Below are positions 25,511 to 34,250 of a stretch of 64,000 nucleotides of DNA, piece after piece. A program made the position numbers and the translations under genes. Every line of letters begins with the position of its first letter. Within the stretch, counting starts at the first letter, position 1. Source of the DNA: Metabacillus rhizolycopersici (GTDB lineage: Bacteria > Bacillota > Bacilli > Bacillales > Bacillaceae); assembly GCF_020075705.1 (NCBI RefSeq), contig NZ_JAIQUM010000021.1:3434-67433 (forward strand). Direction: 5' to 3'. A model generated the notes under the pieces. That model worked only from the letters and a program-made list of their open reading frames with translations. It was not told the origin of the DNA and did not search any database.

Positions 25511-27712
25511 TTAAGAAAACTTTTTGTTAACTAACTGCTCATACACTCCTGCTGCTGCTTCGAAGTCATTTAGTAGAGATAAGAAAGTAGCTTGTTCACT
25601 GTTACTTAAAATACTGCCTTCTTCATATATTCCCCATATATCAGTACCACTACCACTATAATCACTTAACTTAGATGGTAAATATGGATTGATTTCCTTA
25701 TTATCCTTCGTTGTTGAATCATTGACAATTAAACAATCAAATTTAGTACATAAATTTAAAAATTTATAAAAGTCAACGTACCCGTTTACGATAACATTAT
25801 CCTCAAGTGGATCATTTTGAAGCTGTTCACTTAATTCATCAGGCTTAGATGTGAATACATGAATAAGCACTCTGTCTTTTACATTGTCTTTGGATAACTT
25901 AAGCCCCTCGAAAATATCATTTAAGTTTCGTTTGCTGTAGAAATTACCAAAGTACGCCAAGTTAACATGTTCCTCTGATAATAACGGGTAGTTAAACTCT
26001 TCCATATGATAATATTTATCTGGTAGTGTTGGATGTGGATCAATTATTGCTTTCTTCTTAATAACATCCTTAATTTCAGCAATTGGGAAAACATCCATCA
26101 TATACTGTAACTGATTTTTGTTTGTGAAAATTAATTCATCTGCAAACACATAAGGTAAATATTCACACCAGAAAAATAGATTATTCGTATTAGGTACAGG
26201 CATTCCAGCCTTTTTCACGTTTTCTTCCATCATTTTGATGTAGTCATTATCCGTAATGTCTACGTGTCTTTTTTTCGCTTCTATATCATATAGCAATGGA
26301 TCTGAGAATTCTGCAATCCATTTCGATTCTGGATGTTTCATTTTATACTGAAAGGCAAGAAAATGCGATGCTGCCCACATAGCACGGCTAAATACCTCTT
26401 TATGCACACCATTTTTTTTGACTAACTCCTCAATTTCTTTCATACCCATATCAACAAATGTTTTGATATCCTTCCAATTTGAAAAGCTTGAAGGGGATTT
26501 TATAGGTACACGAACATTGATTAAGTCATCAACCATTTTGTTTAAAGAGTAACTTTTATTTCGAACACGATCCATTGTATTATAAACAACATCTGATACT
26601 TTCCCAGCTTCTCTCATACGTTTAGCCATTACATTACCAGCAGTATCATTATATGGTGGGAAACAATAGGATACGACTAAACGTTCAACACGCTCCTGAT
26701 TAATAAGATGGTAAGGGAAGTAAATGAATTTTCTACTAGCAAGCTCATCGATGATTCGATCATATTCATCAGGGTGCTCATCATAGTATTTTTTCACAAA
26801 CGAACCTTGTGCATTTATTTTACGTTCAATAAAATCTCTTTTACTAAATGGAAGGTCATCAACTTCTAGGAGATTATTTAACAAGGAAATAACATCTGCA
26901 CGTTGTTTTATGTTGAAGTCGAATGTCATCGCTTGACGAGAAATCGAATTTTCTCTTAATGTTCGATAGTAAACCACTTGTTTTGTAATAGGTGCTAATA
27001 CATAGTTAAAATCATTTTTTACAAATAACTCTGTGAAAAATGCAATATCCTCTCCACTACGAAGTGTTTCATTGAATCGATATTTCTGTAAGTACATCGT
27101 CGGAATGAGCTTACATGCGCTGATTGTTAATACAGTATGTAATTTATAATATGCATGCTGTTTGCTTATCACTGACTTTAATATTTGTCTATTAATTGGG
27201 TTCGATGTTTGAAGTTTTCCATCTGGCTCAACATTATAAATTTGCGAAACGACAATCGTGTCTTGCTTTGCAAGTTTATACATCTCTTCTAAAAAGTTAT
27301 TCGAAAAATAATCATCATCATCGATAAACGTACAATATTGACGTGATGCTAAAGCAATGCCTTTATTGCGGGCAATGGAAGCCCCTGCTTCGTCAATCGA
27401 AATCACTTTGATATTTGTTAGCTGCTTATCATCGATTAGCTGGTTAATTAGTTTCTCACTATTGTCTTTTTCCCCATTAATCACAACGATAACTTCAAAT
27501 AAAGAAGGATCAAGTGTTTGGCTTGCTAATGACTCTAAGCATTTTTGAATAAGTGCTTCACCTTTATAGGTTGGCAAAATAATGCTAACGCCCTCTTCAT
27601 AAAGTGGCTTCTCATTTTTTCGTATGATGTCTTCAGGTAATTCGTAACCAAGTTTTTTCGCGCGTGTAAGTCGTACCTTATTTAAACGTCTGAGTAGTTC
27701 CTCTTTCAGCAT
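25511..27712 (-). CDS. Two-domain glycosyltransferase: GT2 fused to GT-B-like domain
   Basis: 733 residues. The N-terminal GT-A domain (about 35-260) has SIILPTYKGEALIQKCLESL near 38-57, SIARNKG near 110 and the metal-binding FIDDDDYF near 125-132, a GT2 enzyme. From about 340 a second domain begins with VVSYCFPPYNDTAGNVMAKR, the start typical of GT4-like enzymes, and runs to a possible nucleotide-sugar region near 640-720 (VNGYVDFYKFLNLCTKFDCL), though the E-x7-E motif is not clear. Two sugars, or sugar plus polyol, may be added by one protein. The start overlaps the methyltransferase stop by 1 nt (TAATG). Confidence 0.85.
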   Translation of the reverse strand: MLKEELLRRLNKVRLTRAKKLGYELPEDIIRKNEKPLYEEGVSIILPTYKGEALIQKCLESLASQTLDPSLFEVIVVINGEKDNSEKLINQLIDDKQLTNIKVISIDEAGASIARNKGIALASRQYCTFIDDDDYFSNNFLEEMYKLAKQDTIVVSQIYNVEPDGKLQTSNPINRQILKSVISKQHAYYKLHTVLTISACKLIPTMYLQKYRFNETLRSGEDIAFFTELFVKNDFNYVLAPITKQVVYYRTLRENSISRQAMTFDFNIKQRADVISLLNNLLEVDDLPFSKRDFIERKINAQGSFVKKYYDEHPDEYDRIIDELASRKFIYFPYHLINQERVERLVVSYCFPPYNDTAGNVMAKRMREAGKVSDVVYNTMDRVRNKSYSLNKMVDDLINVRVPIKSPSSFSNWKDIKTFVDMGMKEIEELVKKNGVHKEVFSRAMWAASHFLAFQYKMKHPESKWIAEFSDPLLYDIEAKKRHVDITDNDYIKMMEENVKKAGMPVPNTNNLFFWCEYLPYVFADELIFTNKNQLQYMMDVFPIAEIKDVIKKKAIIDPHPTLPDKYYHMEEFNYPLLSEEHVNLAYFGNFYSKRNLNDIFEGLKLSKDNVKDRVLIHVFTSKPDELSEQLQNDPLEDNVIVNGYVDFYKFLNLCTKFDCLIVNDSTTKDNKEINPYLPSKLSDYSGSGTDIWGIYEEGSILSNSEQATFLSLLNDFEAAAGVYEQLVNKKFS

Positions 27713-28698
27713 TATTTTTTACCTCTTCCAACAATTTTTTTCTTTAACGACCAATATTTTAATTGAATTCTCCCAAATCGTGAACGTTTTAAAACATTAT
27801 AGCGATGTTCTAATAAAGATATTTGCCTATTCAATTCTGCAATTTTATCAGACTTTGCAATTGCTGCTGTTAATGCCTCTTCTTCTCTATTTAATAATTC
27901 AACTGTTTCGATTTGAAGCTGACGAATATACTCTTCCTTCTCAAGAACAGATAATTTCAGTTCATCTACTAAAGGTGCCTTCCTTTGAAGATCATCTGAA
28001 TCCTTTTTATATTTATGATTATCTCGGATATACTGCTCTAATTGAGTTTTATACTCACGCTCAACCACTTCAAAAGCATCTTCTAATTGACGAATTGCTT
28101 GCTCCGAATAAAGTGAATCATTCTTTTCAGATGACGCTTTACAAATAACCCCTACCCATTTCCCCAGATATTCAACAGAATCTATAGAAAAATGAGCTCT
28201 TACTTGTTCAATCAATCGAGAATAATAATATGTACGTTTATGATCAATATAATCATTAATACCAAACGGCACTGTGATAATCAATTTCCCATTATGTTTT
28301 ACGTGCTTACTAACTTTTTGTAAAAATGCATTCGGATCACTAATATGCTCTAGCACTTCAGTTAATAAAACTGTATCATATTGATGCTTTATTTCATCAT
28401 CAGTCATAAAATTTGCAAGGCGAAAAGTAACCAATTGCTGCACAGAAGAATGCTCATTTTCAAGTTCTTTTATAGCATATTCGATTGACTCACTTGAGAT
28501 ATCAATTCCGTCTACTCTTTTTCCTTCACGCCCTAGTAGTATTGAAGTAATTCCTTGAGAACAGCCGATATCTAAAATGTTGTTCCCTTCTACATGTGTG
28601 ACAATCCAATTAATACGTTCTCTTGTTTGTTTACTAAAATCTGTTCCCAAAGCTCCATAATAAGCTTCATTCACACGATCTATAGAAAGATTTCCCAA
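27712..28698 (-). CDS. SAM-dependent methyltransferase with C-terminal coiled coil
   Basis: 328 residues from a TTG at 28698 with GGAGGAG about 5 nt upstream. Residues about 1-190 form a class I methyltransferase with ILDIGCSQGITSILLG near 37-52, GIDIS near 60-64 and TVLLTEVLEHISDPNAFL near 108-125. Residues about 195-310 form a coiled coil (LSVLEKEEYIRQLQIETVEL and following). The protein ends SRFGRIQLKYWSLKKK, the same tail pattern as the coiled-coil protein at 24.7 kb. Such fusions cap glycan chains and measure their length in some Gram-negative O-antigen systems (WbdD); a capping or chain-length role here is inference. Confidence 0.82.
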   Translation of the reverse strand: MGNLSIDRVNEAYYGALGTDFSKQTRERINWIVTHVEGNNILDIGCSQGITSILLGREGKRVDGIDISSESIEYAIKELENEHSSVQQLVTFRLANFMTDDEIKHQYDTVLLTEVLEHISDPNAFLQKVSKHVKHNGKLIITVPFGINDYIDHKRTYYYSRLIEQVRAHFSIDSVEYLGKWVGVICKASSEKNDSLYSEQAIRQLEDAFEVVEREYKTQLEQYIRDNHKYKKDSDDLQRKAPLVDELKLSVLEKEEYIRQLQIETVELLNREEEALTAAIAKSDKIAELNRQISLLEHRYNVLKRSRFGRIQLKYWSLKKKIVGRGKK

Positions 28699-28877
28699 AA
28701 TAACTCCTCCAATTAATGAACTAAAAGTATTTCTAGTTTATATATTAGTGCTTAGGCTTTGCATTTAGGTTTATTGTAATTCTTTAATAGGCTTCATTTA
28801 TTATATCGAAGAAAGTCTAATTACAACAACATTAAAAAAGTTATATTCTTTGATAGGGAAAAGATTGGATAAACATA

Positions 28878-29034
28878 AACAAAAGCGTAAGCGCCTTGGT
28901 CAGCCCCGACAAACATAAGAAGCTTTTGAATAGAAGGCGTACTTTGCCTTCAATTCAAAAGTGGCTTATGATCTCGAGGGGCTAGGCGCTGGAGCTGGAT
29001 ATCCTGCGCTTATCCACAGTTCAAGAATTTTACA
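28878..29034 (+). repeat. R1 repeat copy F (perfect DnaA box)
   Basis: Begins AACAAAAGCGTAAGCGCC, then CAGCCCCGAC. The central stem CTTTTGAATAGAAGGC pairs with GCCTTCAATTCAAAAG, a different sequence from copy E with pairing kept. The tail has TTATCCACA at 29010-29018, then TTCAAGAATTTTACAAT. Confidence 0.9.
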
Positions 29035-29048
29035 ATTTGCTAAACATA

Positions 29049-29140
29049 AACAAAAGCATAAGCGCCTTGATCAGCCTCGGGCAAATAAGACGCTCTAGAA
29101 TAGAAGGTGTTTTTTCACCTTCTATTCTAGAGCGTCCGCT
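29049..29140 (+). repeat. R1 repeat copy G (truncated, 21-bp perfect hairpin)
   Basis: Begins AAACAAAAGCATAAGCGCC and CAGCCTCGGGC, then a perfect 21-bp stem (29089-29109 with 29116-29136) closed by six T. The right arm, GGGGCTAGGCGC, and the tail are missing. It starts 14 bases after copy F ends. Confidence 0.85.
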
Positions 29141-29312
29141 GTTCTTTTACCTACAGAGTCGAAGCATTGCTAGATGGCGCATAACCTTTTATTCCATTAT
29201 ATTCAATTCTACTTCAACCATTTATTTCGTTAAATAAAATGAAATCACATGTTGCATAATAAGTAAGATAAATCTCAAATATTGTCGAACATAGACATCC
29301 ATATTGCGGTAT

Positions 29313-29475
29313 TATAAAGCGAGACTTCCATCAGTGGGGGTTTTCCTTATCCCCCACTGATGGATAGCGAGACTTATCAGGCTTTTACGGGCAGTTATCC
29401 CCCACCTTCGCCTCTTTGTGATTCACTTAAGCTTAGAGGTGGAGGTATTACTGCCCGTTAATGCGGGATAAAAAG
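29313..29475 (+). repeat. R2 structured repeat, short copy
   Basis: Begins TATAAAGCGAGACTTCC as the copy at 12808. The 13-bp stem (29328-29340 with 29351-29363) is identical; its loop differs. Second stem ACGGGCAGT (29387-29395) with ACTGCCCGT (29450-29458). TTATCCC (29395-29401) can also pair with GGGATAA (29465-29471) across that stem, a possible pseudoknot. It lacks the extra module of the long copy. Confidence 0.8.
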
Positions 29476-29656
29476 TTATTCTTCCAATACCAAAAAACAA
29501 AATTCGACATATGCATCTGAACCTAAGAGATATCCGGTGGTTAAAACAAAGAGCACGATCGAATGGAACCATATCGTAGGCTTTTAGTCTGACCATTTTT
29601 TGAAACAGTCAGATGAGAAGGACCAAACTCTTGATAGATTCAAGCTTTATACCATG

Positions 29657-29690
29657 CAAAGAGGTAGGTATTTTTCAAATACCTACCTCT
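29657..29690 (-). terminator. Terminator of gtaB-ugd
   Basis: AGAGGTAGGTATTT (29660-29673) pairs with AAATACCTACCTCT (29677-29690), 14 bp perfect with a 3-nt loop; only TTTG follows on the minus strand. It lies 5 bases past the stop at 29696. Confidence 0.75.
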
Positions 29691-29695
29691 AGTAA

Positions 29696-31024
29696 TTAAT
29701 CATTTTGGTTGGCTATTGGTTGGAGAACAGATTCCCGGCCTATTGAAACATAATTAATCTCATGTTCCACGGCTTCTTCTAGTGAATAGCAGTTTCTCCC
29801 ATCAAATACTCTTGGGGTATCCATAAGCTTTTTAAATCGATTGATTGGATACTCTTTTATGTCCTTCCATTCAGTCCCTATAAATGTTACTTCCGTTCCG
29901 CGAATAGCCTCATCAATCGATGTGCAATATTTTACACAATCACCTAGAACCTTCCTTGCGTTCTCTAAGGCAATTGGATCGTAAACAGACACGATTGATC
30001 CACTTTCAATCAATTCCTTTGCCAATACGAGTGACGCTGATTCTCTCATATCATCCGTATTTGGTTTAAAGGCTAAACCTAACAAGGCCACTCGCCTTCC
30101 TTTTAATTCTCCAACAATAGCTTTCGCTTTTTCAATTAATAATCGGGGCTGATTATTGTTTACTTTTATGACAGACTCTAACAATTCAAATTTATGCTTT
30201 ACATTACCAGCTAACTGCACTAATGCTTTTGTATCCTTCGGGAAGCAAGAACCACCATAGCCGATGCCAGCCTGTAGGAACTGATTTCCTATTCTCTTAT
30301 CCAAGCCAATTCCTGCTGCAACATCCTCAATATTTGCCCCCACCTTTTCACAAATCGTTGCAATTTCATTTATAAAACTAATTTTCGTTGCAAGGAATGC
30401 GTTGGAAGCATATTTAATCATTTCTGAACTTCTAATATCTGTCCTAACAATTGGAACTTTAAAAGGTGAATACAAATCTTCAATAATATCACCTGCTTGT
30501 TGATTTGCCGAACCGATAACAATACGATCACCTTCAAAGGTATCTTTTATCGCCGATCCCTCTCTCAAAAACTCAGGATTTGACACAACTTCAACTTGCA
30601 GATGAGGTGGTTTACGTGAATTAATTAACTCTTTTACTCTATCATTTGTTCCAACCGGAACGGTGCTTTTTATTGTAACAATAACCTCTTCAGTAATGTG
30701 CTCTGCTATATCCTGTGATACACTATCTATATATGACAAATTCGCTGATCCATCTGGGTTCTCTGGTGTACCAACAGCAATGATAATGACTTCTCTTTGG
30801 TTATAAGCTAATTTTGGTGAGCTTGTAAAACGAAGGTTACCTCCCTCTAGATTTTTGACAAGCATATCCTCTAAGCCCGGTTCATATATCGGGGATGCCC
30901 CACTATTTAGCATCCGGATTTTTATTTCATCTAAATCAATACAAATCACTTCATGACCTACTTCAGCTAAACATACACCCGTTACTAAACCAACATAACC
31001 CGTACCAGCCACAGTTACTTTCAA
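29696..31024 (-). CDS. ugd: UDP-glucose 6-dehydrogenase
   Basis: 442 residues from a TTG at 31024, with TAGGAGG about 7 nt upstream. NAD site AGTGYVGLVTG near 6-16, VGTPENPDGSANLSY near 85-99, VVSNPEFLREGSA near 152-164, and the catalytic Cys in GYGGSCFPKDT near 256-266. It oxidises UDP-glucose to UDP-glucuronate, the TuaD reaction for teichuronic acid. It lies 18 nt after gtaB, which makes its substrate, so the two genes form a UDP-GlcA unit. No tuaA-H polymerisation genes lie in the window, so the polymer using glucuronate is made by other enzymes, perhaps the glycosyltransferases nearby. Confidence 0.93.
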   Translation of the reverse strand: MKVTVAGTGYVGLVTGVCLAEVGHEVICIDLDEIKIRMLNSGASPIYEPGLEDMLVKNLEGGNLRFTSSPKLAYNQREVIIIAVGTPENPDGSANLSYIDSVSQDIAEHITEEVIVTIKSTVPVGTNDRVKELINSRKPPHLQVEVVSNPEFLREGSAIKDTFEGDRIVIGSANQQAGDIIEDLYSPFKVPIVRTDIRSSEMIKYASNAFLATKISFINEIATICEKVGANIEDVAAGIGLDKRIGNQFLQAGIGYGGSCFPKDTKALVQLAGNVKHKFELLESVIKVNNNQPRLLIEKAKAIVGELKGRRVALLGLAFKPNTDDMRESASLVLAKELIESGSIVSVYDPIALENARKVLGDCVKYCTSIDEAIRGTEVTFIGTEWKDIKEYPINRFKKLMDTPRVFDGRNCYSLEEAVEHEINYVSIGRESVLQPIANQND

Positions 31025-31042
31025 GGTAGTACCTCCTAGCTA

Positions 31043-31942
31043 CTAGCGATTTATATGATTTCGTTCACTCATTAATTGATTTAGATAGTCTAATAAATCA
31101 TTTTTTAATTCATGTCTCTCTAATGCAAAATCGATTGTCGCCTTAATAAAGCCAAGTTTATCTCCAACATCATATCTCTTACCATTAAAATGATACGCTA
31201 ACATGCTTTGATTTTTTAATAAAGTGGTCAGAGCATCAGTTAATTGAATTTCTCCACCAGCACCTGGAGCTTGATTCTCTAAAACAGCAAAAATTTCTGG
31301 AGTTAAAATATACCTCCCCATGATAGCACTATTTGAAGGAGCTTGATCAATACTTGGTTTTTCAACTAGGTCTACTATATTGTATATATTTTCTTGTATT
31401 GGCTCCGTTTCATAGCTGACAATTCCATATTTAGAAACATCCGCTTCGTTAACTTTTTGCACACCTATAACTGCTTGTTCATATTGATTATAAACTTGAA
31501 TAAGCTGCTTCAAACAAGGGGTCGACCCATTTGTTTGCACAATGTCATCTCCCAGCATAACAGCAAAAGGCTCATTACCGATAAAGCGCCGTGCACAATG
31601 GACGGCATGTCCAAGTCCCTTCGGCTCTTTTTGTCGTATATAATGAATATTAGCAAGCTGAGAAATACGTTGTATCTCTTCAAGAATATCCCATTTCTCT
31701 TTATGAGCTAATGTTTCTTCCAATTCATATGATTTATCAAAATGGTCCTCAATTGCTCGCTTTCCGCGGCCACTAACAATTAGAATATCTTCAATTCCAG
31801 AAGCTACTGCTTCCTCGATAATGTATTGAATAGTTGGCTTATCAACAATCGGTAGCATTTCCTTTGGTTGTGCCTTCGTCGCAGGCAAAAACCTCGTTCC
31901 TAAACCAGCTGCAGGAATAATTGCCTTTTTTATCTGCATCAT
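31043..31942 (-). CDS. gtaB: UTP-glucose-1-phosphate uridylyltransferase
   Basis: 299 residues. Nucleotide-binding signature [20 protein letters not shown] near 11-30, LGDDIV near 134-139, and GEIQLTDAL near 233-241. It makes UDP-glucose from glucose-1-phosphate and UTP, as substrate for Ugd directly downstream, for GalE/GalT interconversion and for teichoic acid glucosylation. AAGGGGGAG precedes two adjacent ATG codons; either may start. Upstream are 289 bases without a gene, holding an unidentified promoter and the terminator of the next gene. Confidence 0.94.
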   Translation of the reverse strand: MMQIKKAIIPAAGLGTRFLPATKAQPKEMLPIVDKPTIQYIIEEAVASGIEDILIVSGRGKRAIEDHFDKSYELEETLAHKEKWDILEEIQRISQLANIHYIRQKEPKGLGHAVHCARRFIGNEPFAVMLGDDIVQTNGSTPCLKQLIQVYNQYEQAVIGVQKVNEADVSKYGIVSYETEPIQENIYNIVDLVEKPSIDQAPSNSAIMGRYILTPEIFAVLENQAPGAGGEIQLTDALTTLLKNQSMLAYHFNGKRYDVGDKLGFIKATIDFALERHELKNDLLDYLNQLMSERNHINR

Positions 31943-32185
31943 TTCTCCCCCTTAAAAGTTTAGATTCTGCCCATAATTAATGTAACATTCTAAAGTTGTT
32001 TCATTCAGGGGTGCTATGTCACATATAGGATTACAAGGTTTAGATACACTAAAAGATTTCTCTTTATCTACTTATATTCATTTTATCGTACTTTATCATT
32101 AAAAAAGTAAAGCTTTTGTTAAAGTTTCATAAAGTATGTAAACATGACCATCTGTTATTCTATGAAGCTAGAACCTTAATATCGA

Positions 32186-32224
32186 ATAAAAAAGACATGT
32201 ACCTTACAAAATGTAAAGTACATG
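32186..32224 (-). terminator. Terminator of the CWB2 protein gene
   Basis: CATGTAC pairs with GTACATG, with inner TTAC/GTAA, and TTTTTTATT follows on the minus strand. It lies 8 bases past the stop. Confidence 0.85.
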
Positions 32225-32231
32225 CCATTAA

Positions 32232-34025
32232 TTAATTTATTAATTTTTGAAACGAAGGAACAAGGTCTTCATTTATTGCACCATTTCCTCCTACTAAATA
32301 AAAATGTTCAAGACTGCTGACATTTCCAGTTATGACAGGCGGCATTTCATTCGGTTTAACAAGTAAAATTGGTGCGTTGTATTTGGCTGCTAAAACCGAT
32401 CCTGTTAGGGCATCCGGATAGTTCGTTCCATTAGTGAAGAAGATTCTCCTTTGATCAAGATCTACTTCCTTTAAAATTTCTACAGCAGTAGAGTATCGTT
32501 CTTCACCTGATATTCTTGTTGATATTTTTAATTTATTCTCCACTTTTGAACTAATAACTCCCGTTCCACCAACAATAATTGTTTCTTCCATTCCAGACAA
32601 GGCCTTGTTCACACTAGAAGGAATTTCCTCCTTATTGGTTAACAAAATTGGATATCCTTGACGCGCTGCATAAGGAGCGATTGCCAATGCATCTGGAAAG
32701 TTCCATCCATATGCAATAATAGCCTTCTTAGGATTACCACCAAGTTTATTAGCAATTTGCACGGACGTTTCAAAACGATCTTTGCCAGAAATTCTTTCAA
32801 TTTTTAGATTTAAAGCACGTAATTCCTTTGCAACAGATTCACTAACCGCACCAGTTCCACCAAGAATAATAACTTTACCTGCTTTTAGACGAATAATTTC
32901 ATTTTTTGTAACTGCATCTAGCTTATTTTTATTTGTTAATAGAATCGGAGAATCTAGTTTATACGCTAATGGTCCTCCAGCAAGAGCATCTGGAAAATCA
33001 TCTCCTCTAGCAAGAACAACTGTATTCGCCGTATCCCATCCAGCCTTAGAAATTTGAACAGCTGTTTCATATCGATCTTTCCCAGAAATTCTCGAACCTA
33101 TTCTATTAATATATTTAGATGCAATATATCCTTGCTTGGAACCACTTTTTACAGGGACCCAACTAAAGCGATTGGCCTTACTAACTAGATCATATTCCAA
33201 CTCACCTTGGACAGAAAGAACAGATTTTGATGTAATATCCATCACCTTATTTCCTGTTGTTGGTGATTTCTGCAATCTAGTGTTCGTTGTAACTTCTACA
33301 TAATCATTTTGTTGTGTATATAATTCTTTTGAATTCGTTAATGAACCGTCAAAATCATATTGCTTGTCCAAAAACTGGATATTGTTACTAGATCCACAAG
33401 TATAGTTGAAATCTTGAGGTTTGAAAGGGATTTGATCCATTTTTATTGAAATTTCGTAATTTTTTTCTAAAATTGTATATACCTTTTCCTGATATGCATT
33501 TACATTTCTTGTAATCTCAGGCTTCAAGCATTTTTCAAAAGGGCTATTCACTGGTTTAATACCATTATAAGCCATAACTGCAAAGTACCAGCTTTCTAGC
33601 TTTTCATTAGAATGATCATTTATTTTCGGTAAATCAGACCTAGAATAAAAATTCGATGCTAATCTTTTAACCCCTTCTTCGATGTTAAAAATAGCATCAT
33701 TTTTTAGTCGTTCCTTATCTTTAGCGGCATATGAGGTAATTTGCATGATTCCGATCCCACCATCATCTGATATGATCGCTTCACCTTTATCATCAAATTG
33801 TTCCCAATTTCCTTTTTCTTGTGTCGCTATAGCCTTTACTATTTCTGGGGGTACTCCATATTCTTTAGCTTTCGTTGTTAATATACAATTGACTTGTTGG
33901 AAAGAAGGGTCTTTCCCTTTTTCAGGTGTGTAACCACACATACTCTCTACAGCTGATGCTGGTTTCCCTTGAATACTTAAAACAACAAGTATCGCTAGCA
34001 TCATTATTACTAGTTTTAATTTCAA
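32232..34025 (-). CDS. Secreted lytic transglycosylase-like protein with three cell-wall-binding (CWB2) repeats
   Basis: 597 residues from a TTG at 34025 with AGGAGG about 8 nt upstream. Signal peptide about 1-25, ending ASA. Residues about 30-180 resemble an SLT transglycosylase: EIVKAIATQEKGNW with candidate catalytic Glu near 70, GGIGIMQITS near 88-97 and AVMAYNG near 148. Residues about 240-305 resemble an SH3b domain. Then three PF04122-type repeats each start RISGKDRYETAVQI or a close variant (near 311, 412 and 505). CWB2 domains bind secondary wall polysaccharide. The protein likely cuts peptidoglycan at sites set by the glycan made next door; activity is inference. Confidence 0.85.
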   Translation of the reverse strand: MKLKLVIMMLAILVVLSIQGKPASAVESMCGYTPEKGKDPSFQQVNCILTTKAKEYGVPPEIVKAIATQEKGNWEQFDDKGEAIISDDGGIGIMQITSYAAKDKERLKNDAIFNIEEGVKRLASNFYSRSDLPKINDHSNEKLESWYFAVMAYNGIKPVNSPFEKCLKPEITRNVNAYQEKVYTILEKNYEISIKMDQIPFKPQDFNYTCGSSNNIQFLDKQYDFDGSLTNSKELYTQQNDYVEVTTNTRLQKSPTTGNKVMDITSKSVLSVQGELEYDLVSKANRFSWVPVKSGSKQGYIASKYINRIGSRISGKDRYETAVQISKAGWDTANTVVLARGDDFPDALAGGPLAYKLDSPILLTNKNKLDAVTKNEIIRLKAGKVIILGGTGAVSESVAKELRALNLKIERISGKDRFETSVQIANKLGGNPKKAIIAYGWNFPDALAIAPYAARQGYPILLTNKEEIPSSVNKALSGMEETIIVGGTGVISSKVENKLKISTRISGEERYSTAVEILKEVDLDQRRIFFTNGTNYPDALTGSVLAAKYNAPILLVKPNEMPPVITGNVSSLEHFYLVGGNGAINEDLVPSFQKLIN

Positions 34026-34150
34026 TTTCGAGCCTCCTAAATTAATTGTTTACTATTTTTACTATAACAAAATTTTACATTAGAAATAAGGGATTTTCCT
34101 AGAATACTAAAATTTTAGTAGTTATTTTGCCCCGCGATAAAAGTCTCTAA

Positions 34151-34208
34151 GAACAAAAGCGCTGGTGCTGGATGTCGTGCGCTTATCCACAGTATAAGAA
34201 TTTTATAG
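34151..34208 (+). repeat. R1 copy H, internal-deletion derivative with perfect DnaA box
   Basis: The left end GAACAAAAGCGC is joined directly to GCTGGATGTCGTGCGC and the tail TTATCCACAG (box 34183-34191) then TATAAGAATTTTATAG. The whole central stem is missing while both ends are kept. Confidence 0.8.
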
Positions 34209-34218
34209 TACGCTTTAA

Positions 34219-34250
34219 CAAAAAATAGACGATGGAATCTCCACCGTCTA
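34219..34250 (-). terminator. Terminator of the SGNH hydrolase gene
   Basis: TAGACGATGG pairs with CCACCGTCTA (9 of 10 pairs) and TTTTTT follows on the minus strand. It overlaps the stop codon at 34248. Confidence 0.85.

Larger units (their letters stand above)
28699..29695. other. 997-base gene-free gap packed with repeats
   Basis: No supported gene. It holds R1 copies F and G, the short R2 copy and the terminator of the gtaB-ugd operon. Bases 28699-28877, 29141-29312 and 29476-29656 show no further recognised element. Short open frames crossing the R1 copies encode the same KSxSALISLGQIRRSRIEG-like string as other copies and are repeat artefacts. Confidence 0.75.
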
